NCBI RefSeq assembly: GCF_014672715.2
Contig: NZ_CP058566.2
Span: 372,001-436,000 of the forward strand
From: Dehalogenimonas etheniformans
GTDB lineage: Bacteria > Chloroflexota > Dehalococcoidia > Dehalococcoidales > Dehalococcoidaceae
Direction of reading: 5' to 3'
DNA length: 64,000 nt
Positions 51,076 through 60,713 of the stretch are shown piece after piece (the stretch's first letter is position 1; each line of letters starts with the position of its first letter). A program made the translations under genes and the position numbers. The notes under the pieces were generated by a model, which was not told where the DNA came from, did no database searches, and saw only the letters and a list, made by a program, of their open reading frames with translations.

Positions 51076-51933
51076 TCACGAGATGCCTTGGAACAAATCA
51101 GTTTCCCGTTTCCCATCTGCAGACGGAAAGGCAAGGGTAAAAGTGTCTCGCCTCCCGAAGAGTTTTTGAAAAAATGAGAAGATTCCACGTCGGGGAGGGC
51201 CCCCGGTCAACTGGCTCTGGTGACAGGCCGAAGCCGTATTTTTGGCGCGAATCGCTGGCTGGTCGAGTTTTATGACCGCATTTATCGGCATCACTTCGGA
51301 AACCAGAGCCGTTAAGTCGATGTCTTTGTTGCGCCCGAACTTTTTGGGGTTTTGTCCGATTAATGGAAGAAACCTGACGGCAAACTTGAGGAACCGGCGG
51401 GGAAAGACGTTGTAATACAGTTTTGAAGGTCGGAAGGGCGTACCAGCTTCAGGATAGGCTTTCATTTCACCTGCAGCATAAAAAGCCGCGACAGTTGCCT
51501 TATGAGTGGCGATATGGTCGGGGTGGCCGTAATCGCCGTGAGGGTCGTGGGTCAGGATCACCTGCGGTTTGATTTGCCGGATGATTTGGACAATTCGCCC
51601 GGCGACTTCTTCGACGGGAGCGTTATATAGAGCGTCGGGATGCTTGTTGTCCGCCGTGCCGGCCATGCCGGAGTCCCGGTAACCCAGGTGGAATATACCG
51701 GAGAGCCCGAGGGCTTTGGCGGCGCACTTCATTTCTCCCCACCGGACATCTCCGGTGGTTACGAGGCCAGACATGAAGAACTGAGGATCGATGGTGCCGG
51801 CTTCACCTTTGGTGGCGCACGCTACATACACCCGAACACCTTGCCGGGCGTAATGCGCCAGGGTGGCGCCGGGGCCGAAACTCTCATCGTCCGGGTGCGC
51901 TCCAACGAAAAGGAGCGTTCGTTCGTCAGTCAT
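51076..51933 (-). CDS. LmbE/PIG-L family deacetylase
   Basis: A 285-residue zinc deacetylase: VGAHPDDESFGPGATLAHYA (metal and catalytic residues) at the start, THDPHGDYGHPDHIATHKATVAAF later. The family removes acetyl groups from N-acetylglucosamine-type substrates, as in mycothiol or bacillithiol synthesis (MshB/BshB); which one cannot be told. The C-terminal ~60 residues are basic and less conserved. It lies 90 bases downstream of the biotin carboxylase gene on the same strand. Confidence 0.9.
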   Translation of the reverse strand: MTDERTLLFVGAHPDDESFGPGATLAHYARQGVRVYVACATKGEAGTIDPQFFMSGLVTTGDVRWGEMKCAAKALGLSGIFHLGYRDSGMAGTADNKHPDALYNAPVEEVAGRIVQIIRQIKPQVILTHDPHGDYGHPDHIATHKATVAAFYAAGEMKAYPEAGTPFRPSKLYYNVFPRRFLKFAVRFLPLIGQNPKKFGRNKDIDLTALVSEVMPINAVIKLDQPAIRAKNTASACHQSQLTGGPPRRGIFSFFQKLFGRRDTFTLAFPSADGKRETDLFQGIS

Positions 51934-51984
51934 AATGAATTAATCTTACCGCATACCCGGCACTCGAGCTAACATCTATTTGTT

Positions 51985-52000
51985 GTCCTGAGCCTGTCGA
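51985..52000. repeat. Copy of a dispersed intergenic repeat
   Basis: The short sequence GTCCTGAGCCTGTCGA between the LmbE and biotin carboxylase genes is of a type I know as a widely dispersed intergenic repeat in many bacterial genomes. Only one copy is in the window, so repetition is not shown here. Confidence 0.4.
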
Positions 52001-52023
52001 AAAACGGTAAGAGAGATGGTTTT

Positions 52024-53445
52024 TTACGGTTTCGGCCTGTAGAAAATCGTCGAAAGCCGTTCTGCCAGTGACTTGTCGCGTTCTTTGATACGCTGCATGT
52101 CGGCCAGGAGTCCGACTTCCCGGGCGATGAAATCGGTGTCGAGCGCCCCTGAAACGAAGCGCGGGTTCTCCATTATCGCCTTGTGTAAAACGATGTTGGT
52201 GTCGACGCCCAGAATGATATACTCGTAGAGCGCTCGGCGCATGCGCAGGATACACTCGTTGCGATCCCGTCCCCAGACCACCAGCTTGGAGATCATCGGG
52301 TGATAGCAGTCGGGGATAGTGTAGCCGTTGTAAACTCCGGAATCGACGCGGATGCCGACGCCGCCGGGTGAGCGATATCCGGTGAGAGTGCCCGGCGAGG
52401 GCATGAAGTTCTTGATCGGGTTCTCCGCGTTGATGCGGCATTCGATGGCCCAGCCATTGGGCTTGATGTCTTCTTGTTTAACGGAGAGGCTCAAACCCGC
52501 CGCAATGTTAATCTGTTCCTTGACCAGGTCGATGCCGGTTACCATCTCGGTCACCGGGTGCTCTACCTGGATCCGAGCATTGACTTCAAGGAAATAGTAT
52601 CTGCCTTCGGAGTAGATGAATTCCACGGTGCCGGCGCCGACGTACTTGATAGCCCTGGCCAGCCGGACCGCCTGGTTGCCCATCTCGGCGCGTAGTTCCG
52701 GGGTGAGAGCTGTTGATGGTGACTCCTCGATGACTTTTGAGTGGAATCGCTGGATGGAGCACTCGCGCTCGCCGAGGTGTACAACGTTGCCTTGCGTATC
52801 GGCGAGGATTTGGAACTCTATGTGTCGAGGCCGTTCGATATACTTCTCGATGTACACGCTGGCAACGCCGAAGCTTTTTTTGGCCATCTGCGGTGATAGG
52901 GTGAGCGCCCTCTGTAGGTCGGAGTCGCTCCGGGCGATAACCATGCCTATACCCCCACCTCCCCCCGCGGGTTTGACGATAAGAGGATAACCGATCTCGC
53001 CCAGGTCGTCTTGGAGTTGGCAAAAATCGGCCGGACATTCTCCAGTGCCTGGAACCACCGGAACCCCGGCTTTGACGGCTTCCTCCCGGGCGGCGATCTT
53101 ATTGCCGGTAACTTCGAGCACCCTGGCAGGCGGGCCGATAAAGGTTATCTTGGCGTGATCGCAAGCCCGGGCAAATGCGGCATTCTCGGATAAAAAGCCG
53201 TAGCCTGGATGGATCGCCTCGGCGCCGCACTGCTTGGCGATTTCGATGATCTTCTCCATGTTGAGATATGAGAGGGAAGCTGGCGCCGGTCCAAGGAGAT
53301 AGGCTTCGTCGGCGTACTTGGTGAAGAAGGCTTCCTTGTCCGCATCGGAATAAACGGCAACGGTGTTGATGCCCAATTCCCGGCAGGCGCGCATTACTCT
53401 AATCGCGATCTCGCCGCGGTTGGCTACGAGAATCTTGCTGATCAT
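52024..53445 (-). CDS. accC: Biotin carboxylase subunit (acetyl-CoA or pyruvate carboxylase)
   Basis: A 473-residue ATP-grasp enzyme: ILVANRGEIAIRVMRACRELGI at the start, the Gly-rich loop KPAGGGGGIGMV, the catalytic FHSKVIEESPS, EFIYSEGRYYFLEVNARIQVEHPVTEM and RMRRALYEYIILGVDTNI. It carboxylates biotin on a carrier protein using ATP and bicarbonate. The carrier and carboxyltransferase genes are not adjacent, so assignment to acetyl-CoA carboxylase or to a two-subunit pyruvate carboxylase (PycA) is open. Confidence 0.93.
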   Translation of the reverse strand: MISKILVANRGEIAIRVMRACRELGINTVAVYSDADKEAFFTKYADEAYLLGPAPASLSYLNMEKIIEIAKQCGAEAIHPGYGFLSENAAFARACDHAKITFIGPPARVLEVTGNKIAAREEAVKAGVPVVPGTGECPADFCQLQDDLGEIGYPLIVKPAGGGGGIGMVIARSDSDLQRALTLSPQMAKKSFGVASVYIEKYIERPRHIEFQILADTQGNVVHLGERECSIQRFHSKVIEESPSTALTPELRAEMGNQAVRLARAIKYVGAGTVEFIYSEGRYYFLEVNARIQVEHPVTEMVTGIDLVKEQINIAAGLSLSVKQEDIKPNGWAIECRINAENPIKNFMPSPGTLTGYRSPGGVGIRVDSGVYNGYTIPDCYHPMISKLVVWGRDRNECILRMRRALYEYIILGVDTNIVLHKAIMENPRFVSGALDTDFIAREVGLLADMQRIKERDKSLAERLSTIFYRPKP

Positions 53446-53589
53446 TGGGCTATCTCCTTGAATGGTCGTTCAGGGAAGAATAATAACATAAATCGCAGTC
53501 GAACGTCTTTGCGAATTGAATTTGGCTGCACAAACCCATTCTCATTGACCTGAAATAGGTAGCTGGATAAAATCACATTGGATACCGGA

Positions 53590-53934
53590 ATGAAAACCTG
53601 GAAACCCGTGGCGGCGGGCATCTTGAATATCCTTTCTGCAGTCCTGTGGATAGGCAGCGTCCTTTTCATTGCGCTACTCACCCTCGGCCTGTCAGTTGGC
53701 TTTGGCTCGCCGATCCGGGGCTGGGGATTGGTTCGAGTATGGACCACCTTTGGAGTGTTGATGATCCCACCGGCAATCTCTGTCATAGGTGGCATATTTT
53801 CCCTGCGGCGGAGAAGATGGCGCTTGGCTCTGGCTGGGGCAATCTGTGCCATGCCGGTATTTCTCGGTTTCGCCTCAGCTATCCTGTTAATCCTGTCGAA
53901 AGACGAGTTCCAGACAACCGGGAAATCGACCTGA
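53590..53934 (+). CDS. Small integral membrane protein
   Basis: A 114-residue protein with three hydrophobic segments (about 5-28, 46-68, 78-100) separated by short loops, one of them basic (LRRRRWRLA). No family is recognised. The ATG at 53590 is preferred; a TTG 12 bases upstream is in frame. It starts a run of three small unrelated plus-strand genes. Confidence 0.6.
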   Translation: MKTWKPVAAGILNILSAVLWIGSVLFIALLTLGLSVGFGSPIRGWGLVRVWTTFGVLMIPPAISVIGGIFSLRRRRWRLALAGAICAMPVFLGFASAILLILSKDEFQTTGKST

Positions 53935-54014
53935 TCCAATGTGGCCTGAACGGGTTTAGTTTTCGGCAAGAACTGAGTTAATATTGTATTGATAAACTCA
54001 AAATGGAGCTCAAA

Positions 54015-54476
54015 ATGTCGTATGTAGTTGATTTCAATAATGTTTCCACCGTCGGATTGGAGTCATCGCCTGTGGCCGAAGGTCTCGCCGGTTTGCGTGC
54101 CAACGAAGCCCGTTATTATATGAATAAGTACAACCACCAATTCACGACCTTGCCCGCATCGGAAAGCCGCGAAACCCTTGATTGGGTGAACCAGATTCTG
54201 AAGGCGGAGCGGGGCATCGAGTTTGCGGCCAAGCCTCTGGAAACCTCCAGTTTTCAGGTTGAGAATCTCAAGATGGCTTACGTCTTCTATGAAGACGGTC
54301 TTGTGGTCAACGTGATGTTTGCTGTCGACGACCCCAAAAAGCGAGCTGTCGGATTCAAACTGTCCGAGGGTATGGAAATACCGAAAGAGTTAGGTAAATT
54401 CAAGTTCGCCCGCCAAAAATCAAAACTGGCTGGGACTATCCGCGGATCTTTTTTTGTCATTAAAGGGGAATATTAA
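54015..54476 (+). CDS. Hypothetical soluble protein
   Basis: A 153-residue protein, no signal and no membrane segment. It begins MSYVVDFNNVSTVGLESSPVAEGLAGLRANEARYY and has a central beta-rich part (NLKMAYVFYEDGLVVNVMFAVDDPKK). GGAG lies ~9 bases before the ATG at 54015; an ATG 12 bases earlier is also in frame. I do not recognise the family. Confidence 0.65.
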   Translation: MSYVVDFNNVSTVGLESSPVAEGLAGLRANEARYYMNKYNHQFTTLPASESRETLDWVNQILKAERGIEFAAKPLETSSFQVENLKMAYVFYEDGLVVNVMFAVDDPKKRAVGFKLSEGMEIPKELGKFKFARQKSKLAGTIRGSFFVIKGEY

Positions 54477-54524
54477 GAGGGAAATAGGAACTCCCGCATC
54501 TCCTCGGAGGGACTTGATTACATA

Positions 54525-54899
54525 TTGCTCGCCATTCCTTTGCTTCTCATCGCCGCTTATTCCGCATGGATGCTCAAACTTGGCCGGGGCTTGAAAAAAC
54601 CCCGTTATTATTCGATTCTGGCGATTGGGGTCCCAGCGATCATCTTCATAATCGGAGCCTTAGTTGCCGAACTGATCGAGGAGTCTGCCGGGGATCAGTC
54701 CATTTCGGATGTGTCAGATTTGTTTTTCACCGCCGGGCTGGTTTTGGTCGCCATAGCCCTCGTGGCATTAATAGCGTTTGCGCTGGCACGGAGATGGGAA
54801 GTAGTCAAAGGAGTCGGGTTCAGCCTCAGCGTGACGTTTATCGCCCTTTTCATCGAACTCTTTGTACTTAAGTGGGGGCCGGCAGCTGATTTTCGCTAG
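54525..54899 (+). CDS. Small integral membrane protein
   Basis: A 124-residue protein with four hydrophobic segments (about 2-17, 29-48, 65-88 and 97-117). The acidic loop ELIEESAGDQSISDVSD lies between the second and third. The start is TTG at 54525, with CGGAGG some 14 bases upstream, so the exact start is uncertain. No family is recognised. It follows the 54015 gene after 48 bases. Confidence 0.55.
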   Translation: MLAIPLLLIAAYSAWMLKLGRGLKKPRYYSILAIGVPAIIFIIGALVAELIEESAGDQSISDVSDLFFTAGLVLVAIALVALIAFALARRWEVVKGVGFSLSVTFIALFIELFVLKWGPAADFR

Positions 54900-54937
54900 T
54901 TTCCCTCATGACGCCTGTTTCGGCATTCCATAAAGCC

Positions 54938-54977
54938 TCTTCATAATCCTTTCTCGCTATCTTCACGGTTTCTTCAC
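54938..54977 (+). repeat. Direct TCTTCA(C/T) half-sites in 11-bp register (possible regulator binding site)
   Basis: TCTTCAC occurs at 54960-54966 and 54971-54977, exactly 11 bp apart, with TCTTCAT at 54938-54944, 22 bp before the first. OmpR/PhoB-type regulators bind direct repeats 11 bp apart, and such a regulator is encoded 750 bp downstream. Confidence 0.4.
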
Positions 54978-55020
54978 ATGGGTTTGATATCCTTGAACTA
55001 TCAAACAAAAGGAGGAAACT

Positions 55021-55623
55021 ATGAAAGGCATCTCAAAGAAATGGTTGGTCGTCCTGGCTGTCGCGGTTGTCGCCATTTTTGCGGTGGGTGTACCTGCCTT
55101 GGCAGCGACGGGCAACCCCGGTCCCACCCTCCCCGCGGTTAACAACGGCTACGGCCCTGGCTGTGTCGATTCCGGTACCTTGGCTAGGGTAGCCACGGTG
55201 CTTGGGCTGACCCCCGCCGACCTTGCCACCCAACTACAGTCAGGCAAGACTCTCGGTTCCATCGCCACGGAAAAGAACATCTCCTCCTCGGCGGTTGTCG
55301 ATGCGATCATCGCTAACTTCCAGGCAAGGATCAACCTGCAGGTTCAGAACGGGTATCTGACCCAGACCCAGGCGCAGACTTACCTGGACGCTGCCCGGCA
55401 AGCAGCCCAGAACCTTCTGACGTTGAATCTCGCTTCAGTCAGCGGCTCCAACACCTGGGCTGGTTTCTGTGGTGAATACCTTAACGCTAGCGTCGGTCCC
55501 GGTCCGTTCGGTCCCGGCATGATGGGCGGTTGGAGTTACACCAGCGACACGGTGACTCCCGGTAACCCGGCAGCTCCCGGCTTCGGCTGGGGCATGATGG
55601 GCGGAGGTTGGGGTTGCCGCTAG
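55021..55623 (+). CDS. Secreted protein with Met/Gly-rich tail
   Basis: A 200-residue protein with a clear signal peptide (VVLAVAVVAIFAVGVPALA). The middle (~45-140) is helical: LARVATVLGLTPADLATQLQSGKTLGSIATEKNIS, reminiscent of clostridial-type repeat proteins (DUF2680-like), then NGYLTQTQAQTYLDAA. The tail repeats GPGMMGGW and GWGMMGGGWGCR, with Met and Cys that could bind a soft metal such as copper. AGGAGG lies before the ATG. A response regulator and histidine kinase follow, and the kinase has the same MMGGG motif in its outer loop. Confidence 0.7.
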   Translation: MKGISKKWLVVLAVAVVAIFAVGVPALAATGNPGPTLPAVNNGYGPGCVDSGTLARVATVLGLTPADLATQLQSGKTLGSIATEKNISSSAVVDAIIANFQARINLQVQNGYLTQTQAQTYLDAARQAAQNLLTLNLASVSGSNTWAGFCGEYLNASVGPGPFGPGMMGGWSYTSDTVTPGNPAAPGFGWGMMGGGWGCR

Positions 55624-55650
55624 GCAGCAGCTAAATCCAACCAGAGGAAA

Positions 55651-55680
55651 AACGGGGCGATGGCAACATCGCCCGTTTTG
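55651..55680 (+). terminator. Terminator after the secreted-protein gene
   Basis: AACGGGGCGATG pairs with CATCGCCCGTT around GCAA with one bulge, followed by TTTT. It separates the secreted-protein gene from the regulator genes. Confidence 0.75.
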
Positions 55681-55725
55681 CATCCAAAGCTAAGTTAGTC
55701 ATATAGTGGTAGTCGAGGTGACGCA

Positions 55726-56419
<694 letters not shown>

Positions 56420-56430
<11 letters not shown>

Positions 56431-57553
56431 CAAGATTTTCAATCGTCTATCGGTCAGGCTGATCCTGGGATTCCTCATATCCTCGGTGTTCGGCATGGCC
56501 CTGGTCGCCGTGCTGGCCTATAACGCCACCTCCGGTAATTTCCATGACTTTGTCATCACCATGCAGGGCTTGATGAACGGCCAGGGCGGGCAGGGACCCG
56601 GCGGTATGATGGGTGGCGGCAACCTGTGGGGTCAGCAGATCACTGTAAATTTCCTGGCGGCCTTCGGACGTACGCTTTGGATAGCAGGCTTGCTGGGCGT
56701 CCTTCTGGCCATCGTCATCGGGGGGCTGCTAACCCGCAACATCGTTGCCCCAGTTGGCGAGGTGGCGGTGGCCGCCAAAAAGGTCGCCGGCGGCGACCTG
56801 TCGCAGAAAGTGCGCCTGCGAGGTTCAAGTGAACTGGTCGAGTTGGGCGATTCGTTCAACTCGATGACTCATACCCTCCGCCGGGATCGAGAGCTGCGCC
56901 AGAACATGGTCGCCGACGTAGCCCACGAACTGCGGACGCCCCTGTCCGTCCTCCGCGCCAACATCGAGGCGATGCAGGACGGGGTGCTGGAGACCAGCCC
57001 CGCCAACCTCGAATCCCTCCACCAGGAGACGCTTAACCTCGGGCGGCTGGTTGAAGACCTACGGACGATCACCCTGGCTGAAAGCGGCCAGCTCAAGATC
57101 AACCGCCAGGTGACCGACGTTTCGGCGCTGGCTGCGAGGGTGGTCGAGGCGATGAAGACGCAGTTTGATGCCAAGGGCATCGAGCTGGCTCTTGACGTCC
57201 CAAAATCTGTCCGTGCTGACATTGATCCGGATCGGATCGAGCAGGTCCTGCGCAACCTTTTTGCCAACGCTCTCCACTATTCTTCGTCCGGGAGCAAAGT
57301 CACCGTCCGGCTCGAGCAAAAGGATGATGGCGTCTTAGTATCGGTCATCGATACCGGCATCGGCATCTCCGCTGAAGATCTGCCTCATATCTTTGATCGT
57401 TTTTATCGGGTCGACCGTTCCCGCGCCCGGGCTACCGGCGGTTCCGGCTTAGGTCTGGCCATTGTCAAGCAATTGGTCGAGGCCCACGGCGGCAGGGTAA
57501 GGGTCGAGAGCGAACCTGGCAAAGGCAGCAAGTTCTCCTTCTCTTTGCCGTGA
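56420..57553 (+). CDS. Membrane sensor histidine kinase
   Basis: A 377-residue kinase with two membrane helices (about 13-35 and 85-110) around a short outer loop containing [23 protein letters not shown] domain ([24 protein letters not shown]) follows, then the phospho-acceptor His in [20 protein letters not shown], and ATPase boxes [51 protein letters not shown]. The loop lacks a known sensor fold. Its MMGGG motif is shared with the secreted protein encoded upstream, so both may bind the same ligand. ATG at 56420 is chosen from the overlap with the regulator. Confidence 0.93.
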
Positions 57554-57585
57554 GCTCTCCCTACCATCGGACCAAACGAGAGGTT

Positions 57586-57612
57586 GTCTTTCTGAGCGTA
57601 GCGAAGAATCTC
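57586..57612. repeat. Copy of a dispersed intergenic repeat
   Basis: The bases TTTCTGAGCGTAGCGAAGAA with their flanks are of a type recurring between genes in Dehalococcoidia and many other genomes. Only one copy is present here. Confidence 0.4.
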
Positions 57613-57677
57613 GGTCTCCCGCCTTATACCTAGTCGCTCCCATTGCTAGAACCGGTGGTTATCTTTAAAATGGGTCG

Positions 57678-59072
57678 GTGAAAAAGTCCAATTTCTTTCT
57701 CGCGCCGCTGGCTGGTGCCATCGCCGTGATCGCTTTTCTGGCCTGGGCCTTCAACCAGCACGGCACCATTGGGCTGTTCCGGGTGAACGGCGTTTTTCAA
57801 CAATATTTCATCGGGGCCGGCGCGCTCGGACTGGTCATGCTGGGTTTTTCCGGCTTGTACTTTTGGAAAAGATCGAGGCAAAACCCCCGCCTCCCCGCCC
57901 CCCTGACAGTCTTCGTCTCGCTGCTCACGCTCTTCTCCATCGCCGTGCCTTCCGCGGCTTTCGTCTACACCGGCGATGTTTTCGCCGCCGGAATTGGCGA
58001 CACCCCACCCCAGCTACTTATCGCCGACGGCTCCGGTGCGCACGGTATCCCCGACCTGGCGCTGTGCTTCAACACAGCCTCCCCCGCCAAAAACACCCTC
58101 GAATGGGGACTTGCCGGTAGTGATCTCACGAGAGTTCAGGAATCCGAGTCCGCAAAGAAACACGTCTTCATGCTGCGGGACCTCGTCCCGGACAGCCGCT
58201 ACGAATACCGGGTAAACGGTGGCGCCCCGGTATATTTCACCAGCCCGCCTGCCGGCGGTAAAATCCGCTTCGCGGTGGGCAGCGACGCCCATTTCGGGGC
58301 CTCTGATGCGTCCAGGCAGGCCAGCGACGGCATGCTGCGCCAGATCGCCGATCCGGCCAACGGCTACGGCATGTTCTTTTTCCTGGGCGACCTTGTCGAA
58401 TACGGCTTCGCCCATAGCCAGTGGCAGGAAGCCTTCGATTCGATGTCGACGGCGAGCGCGACGGTACCCACTCGCTACCTCCCCGGCAACCACGACACCC
58501 TGTTCGCCGGCTTTCAGAATTTCCAAGACTTCTGCTATCCGCCGGGGATGGACCTGCAGTCCGGGTCGCCGCTGTGGTACCGCATCGATGCGGGCAACGT
58601 CCACTTCCTGTGCCTCGATCTTGAGTGGAGCGCCGAGAGCTTTACCGCCGCTCAGGAGACCTGGCTCCGGGCGCAGCTCGAGAGCATCCCGTCGAACGAT
58701 TGGAAGATCGTGATGTGCCACGGTTTCTTCTACGCCTCCGGCTCGGTCGTCGAAGGCTGGCAGTGGTATGACAACCAGGAGACCATCTCCAGGCTGGGGC
58801 CATTGTTTGAAGAGTTCAACGTCGACATGGTGTTTTCCGGGCACGACCACCAGCTTGAACTGCTGCAGCACGGCGGAGTGACTTACACCGTCTGCGGCGC
58901 CTTCGGGGGAGTGCCTGATGAGCCGCGCACCTACACCTCGCCGGCAAATGTGTGGTATGAAAACGGATCGTACGGGTTTGCCGATGTATCCATCGACGGC
59001 AGCGCCTGCACCCTGACCATCAGGGACCCGAATGGGGCGTCGCTCAAGACAATCTCGATCGCCAAACACTAA
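57678..59072 (+). CDS. Membrane-anchored metallophosphoesterase (purple acid phosphatase-like)
   Basis: A 464-residue protein. Three membrane segments occupy the first ~110 residues (LAGAIAVIAFLAWAF, FIGAGALGLVMLGFSGLYFW, VFVSLLTLFSIAVPSAAFVY). A fibronectin-like domain (~120-195) and a calcineurin-like phosphoesterase domain follow with all metal motifs: GSDAHFG, LGDLVEYG, PGNHDTL, MCHGFFY and SGHDHQLE. It would act outside the membrane on phosphate esters. Start GTG at 57678. Upstream 57554-57677 has no gene. It is separate from the two-component genes. Confidence 0.88.
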   Translation: MKKSNFFLAPLAGAIAVIAFLAWAFNQHGTIGLFRVNGVFQQYFIGAGALGLVMLGFSGLYFWKRSRQNPRLPAPLTVFVSLLTLFSIAVPSAAFVYTGDVFAAGIGDTPPQLLIADGSGAHGIPDLALCFNTASPAKNTLEWGLAGSDLTRVQESESAKKHVFMLRDLVPDSRYEYRVNGGAPVYFTSPPAGGKIRFAVGSDAHFGASDASRQASDGMLRQIADPANGYGMFFFLGDLVEYGFAHSQWQEAFDSMSTASATVPTRYLPGNHDTLFAGFQNFQDFCYPPGMDLQSGSPLWYRIDAGNVHFLCLDLEWSAESFTAAQETWLRAQLESIPSNDWKIVMCHGFFYASGSVVEGWQWYDNQETISRLGPLFEEFNVDMVFSGHDHQLELLQHGGVTYTVCGAFGGVPDEPRTYTSPANVWYENGSYGFADVSIDGSACTLTIRDPNGASLKTISIAKH

Positions 59073-59203
59073 GACAGGCGGTCGAATCGTTCCAGGTCGG
59101 AGGGATATTCCCGCTCCTCCCTGACCCGGATGAGGTGCTCGGCCTTCATAGACGCTGTCCAGGCGATGGCGCTGGCCACACTCGCTAACAACACAATCAA
59201 CAT
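59069..59203 (-). CDS. 44-residue single-helix membrane protein
   Basis: A short frame with a good Shine-Dalgarno (GGAGG, seven bases before the ATG). It begins MLIVLLASVASAIAW and then becomes charged (KAEHLIRVREEREYPSDLERF). The stop codon overlaps that of the convergent phosphoesterase gene. No family is recognised. The remaining 59204-59339 bases show nothing else. Confidence 0.5.
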   Translation of the reverse strand: MLIVLLASVASAIAWTASMKAEHLIRVREEREYPSDLERFDRLS

Positions 59204-59339
59204 ATTCAACCTCCATCGCCCGGATGATATTATTGTAAACGCAGGCCATGGTTTGGCATATCCGTAAGGCTACGGATTGTCGGGGGAATAGTTCCTTAAA
59301 ATCCCTGATCATAGCCCTGAATTTTGATTTGTTCATTGT

Positions 59340-60713
59340 TTATGCCACCCTGCCCACCGCCGCCCTGGGTTCGTATTTGGAAGCGGCTTTGACCACGAGG
59401 GCCAATGAAATCAAATAGTCGTCGTGGGAGCGGGAGGGGGCGCAGTAGAAGTTGAGGCTCTGGTTAGGCCGGTAATCTGCCGAGGCGTTCTCCAGTTCCT
59501 GCCAGCACTCCTGGCATTCTGTCGAGGCGTCGCGGGAGTAGAGTTGCAGGCGCCCCGCCCCCGCCGCCGCCAGCAGTTCGTAACCCATCTCGCTTTTGGA
59601 GTGTGTCGTAAAAACGACTGGAACGACTCGGTGGCCCAAAGATGTTTTCAGCGTGGCGCACAGGGGCGCGCCCAGACCGGTTGCATCGGCGGCGATACGG
59701 CGTAATCCCCACGCCCTGGCGATTTCGATGATTTTGGGCAGGAGAATGGTGAAGGGGAGGCCGGTCCACGCATAATGCTGGACGATACGTAGCATTTTCC
59801 TCGCCCCTTGTGGGAGAGGAATTAAAGGAGAGGGGGAAGACGCTTCGACTTCGGCGATTGTGAGCACTGTCGAATCGGATGCAGAATTTCCCTCCCCGCC
59901 GAAATCCAGCCCCGCCACATAAACCGCTCGCGGCTGGGCGGTCAGTTCCCGCGGGTAGTCGCCGGTCATTTTCATCAGGTAGTCGTCGGAGAAGAAGCCG
60001 CCGCCTTTGCCAACCTCGAGCAGTTGATACTGGGTCCTGAAGGTGGGGTGGTTTTCGCCCAATCTGTCGCGTTCGCCCTCGACATAAACCCGGTAGTTGT
60101 CGTTGTAGCGTCCCACCTCCTCCCAATCGAATCGAAAATGACGTTTAATGCCATCCGCTCGTTCTAATTCAAGGTTGCGTGATTTGATCGTGTCGAGCAG
60201 GTTGCCTTCGCGCCACGGTGTGCCGAAAAGAATGGTGGTTGCGTTCCTCGTTGCCGCCATCGGGCGGAAATCGCGGTCGAACTTATCGATAGAGACGTCC
60301 TGGGCTTCATCAATCTCGAGGAGAAGGTGGGCGGTGTTTCCCACGACGTTGGCGTTCTCGTTGGCCGAAAGGAAGATAACCCGCGCCTGGCCGAGCCGGA
60401 CGATGTGACCGGCCTCGATGACGTAATCACCGCCGAAGCCTATCGAATCCAAACAGGAGCATAGCCTCCGAAGCGAGATCATCGCCTGCGGCTCGAAGGT
60501 GGGGGCGCACTTCACGATATTGAGCGGCTGTTCGACGTTATGCACCAGCGCCCAGGTCTCGATCCAGGCCGAAAGTTCGTTCTTGCCGCCCTGGCGGGCG
60601 ATCTCGACGGAAAAGGTCAGGCCGAGGCCGTCGCGGACCGATGTTGTTACCGCCTTGAGGATTTCGCTCTGGTAAGGACGCAGCGCCTCGATGGTTTCCG
60701 GAGGCGCTGTCAT
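59340..60713 (-). CDS. Phage terminase large subunit-like protein
   Basis: A 457-residue terminase-type ATPase-nuclease. Walker A-like VEIARQGGKNE (37-46), Walker B LLEIDEAQD (131-139), motif III-type TTILFGTPWREGN (~160-172), and the RNase-H-like nuclease start AGLDFGG with Asp270. Residues ~292-305 (SSPSPLIPLPQGAR) are an in-frame insertion encoded by a dispersed repeat. In phages the large subunit cuts and packages DNA. No portal or capsid genes are near, so it is an orphan pair with the small gene before it, perhaps a prophage relic or domesticated element. Confidence 0.85.
   Translation of the reverse strand: MTAPPETIEALRPYQSEILKAVTTSVRDGLGLTFSVEIARQGGKNELSAWIETWALVHNVEQPLNIVKCAPTFEPQAMISLRRLCSCLDSIGFGGDYVIEAGHIVRLGQARVIFLSANENANVVGNTAHLLLEIDEAQDVSIDKFDRDFRPMAATRNATTILFGTPWREGNLLDTIKSRNLELERADGIKRHFRFDWEEVGRYNDNYRVYVEGERDRLGENHPTFRTQYQLLEVGKGGGFFSDDYLMKMTGDYPRELTAQPRAVYVAGLDFGGEGNSASDSTVLTIAEVEASSPSPLIPLPQGARKMLRIVQHYAWTGLPFTILLPKIIEIARAWGLRRIAADATGLGAPLCATLKTSLGHRVVPVVFTTHSKSEMGYELLAAAGAGRLQLYSRDASTECQECWQELENASADYRPNQSLNFYCAPSRSHDDYLISLALVVKAASKYEPRAAVGRVA
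59798..59840 (-). repeat. Dispersed repeat embedded in the terminase gene
   Basis: The segment reads on the minus strand as CTCTCCTTTAATTCCTCTCC and flanking bases, a family usually seen between genes. Here it is translated in frame as about 14 residues between the ATPase and nuclease parts without breaking the ORF. Confidence 0.5.

Noticed and set aside
31471-54951. A shared 16-mer, CCTCTTCATAATCCTT, at 31471 and 54936
   Set aside because: Two copies of a 16-mer in 64 kb can arise by chance, and no other copies were seen.
58014-59336. A 440-residue minus-strand open frame
   Set aside because: It mirrors the phosphoesterase gene, has no domain motif, and the plus strand carries every metal-binding motif of that family.
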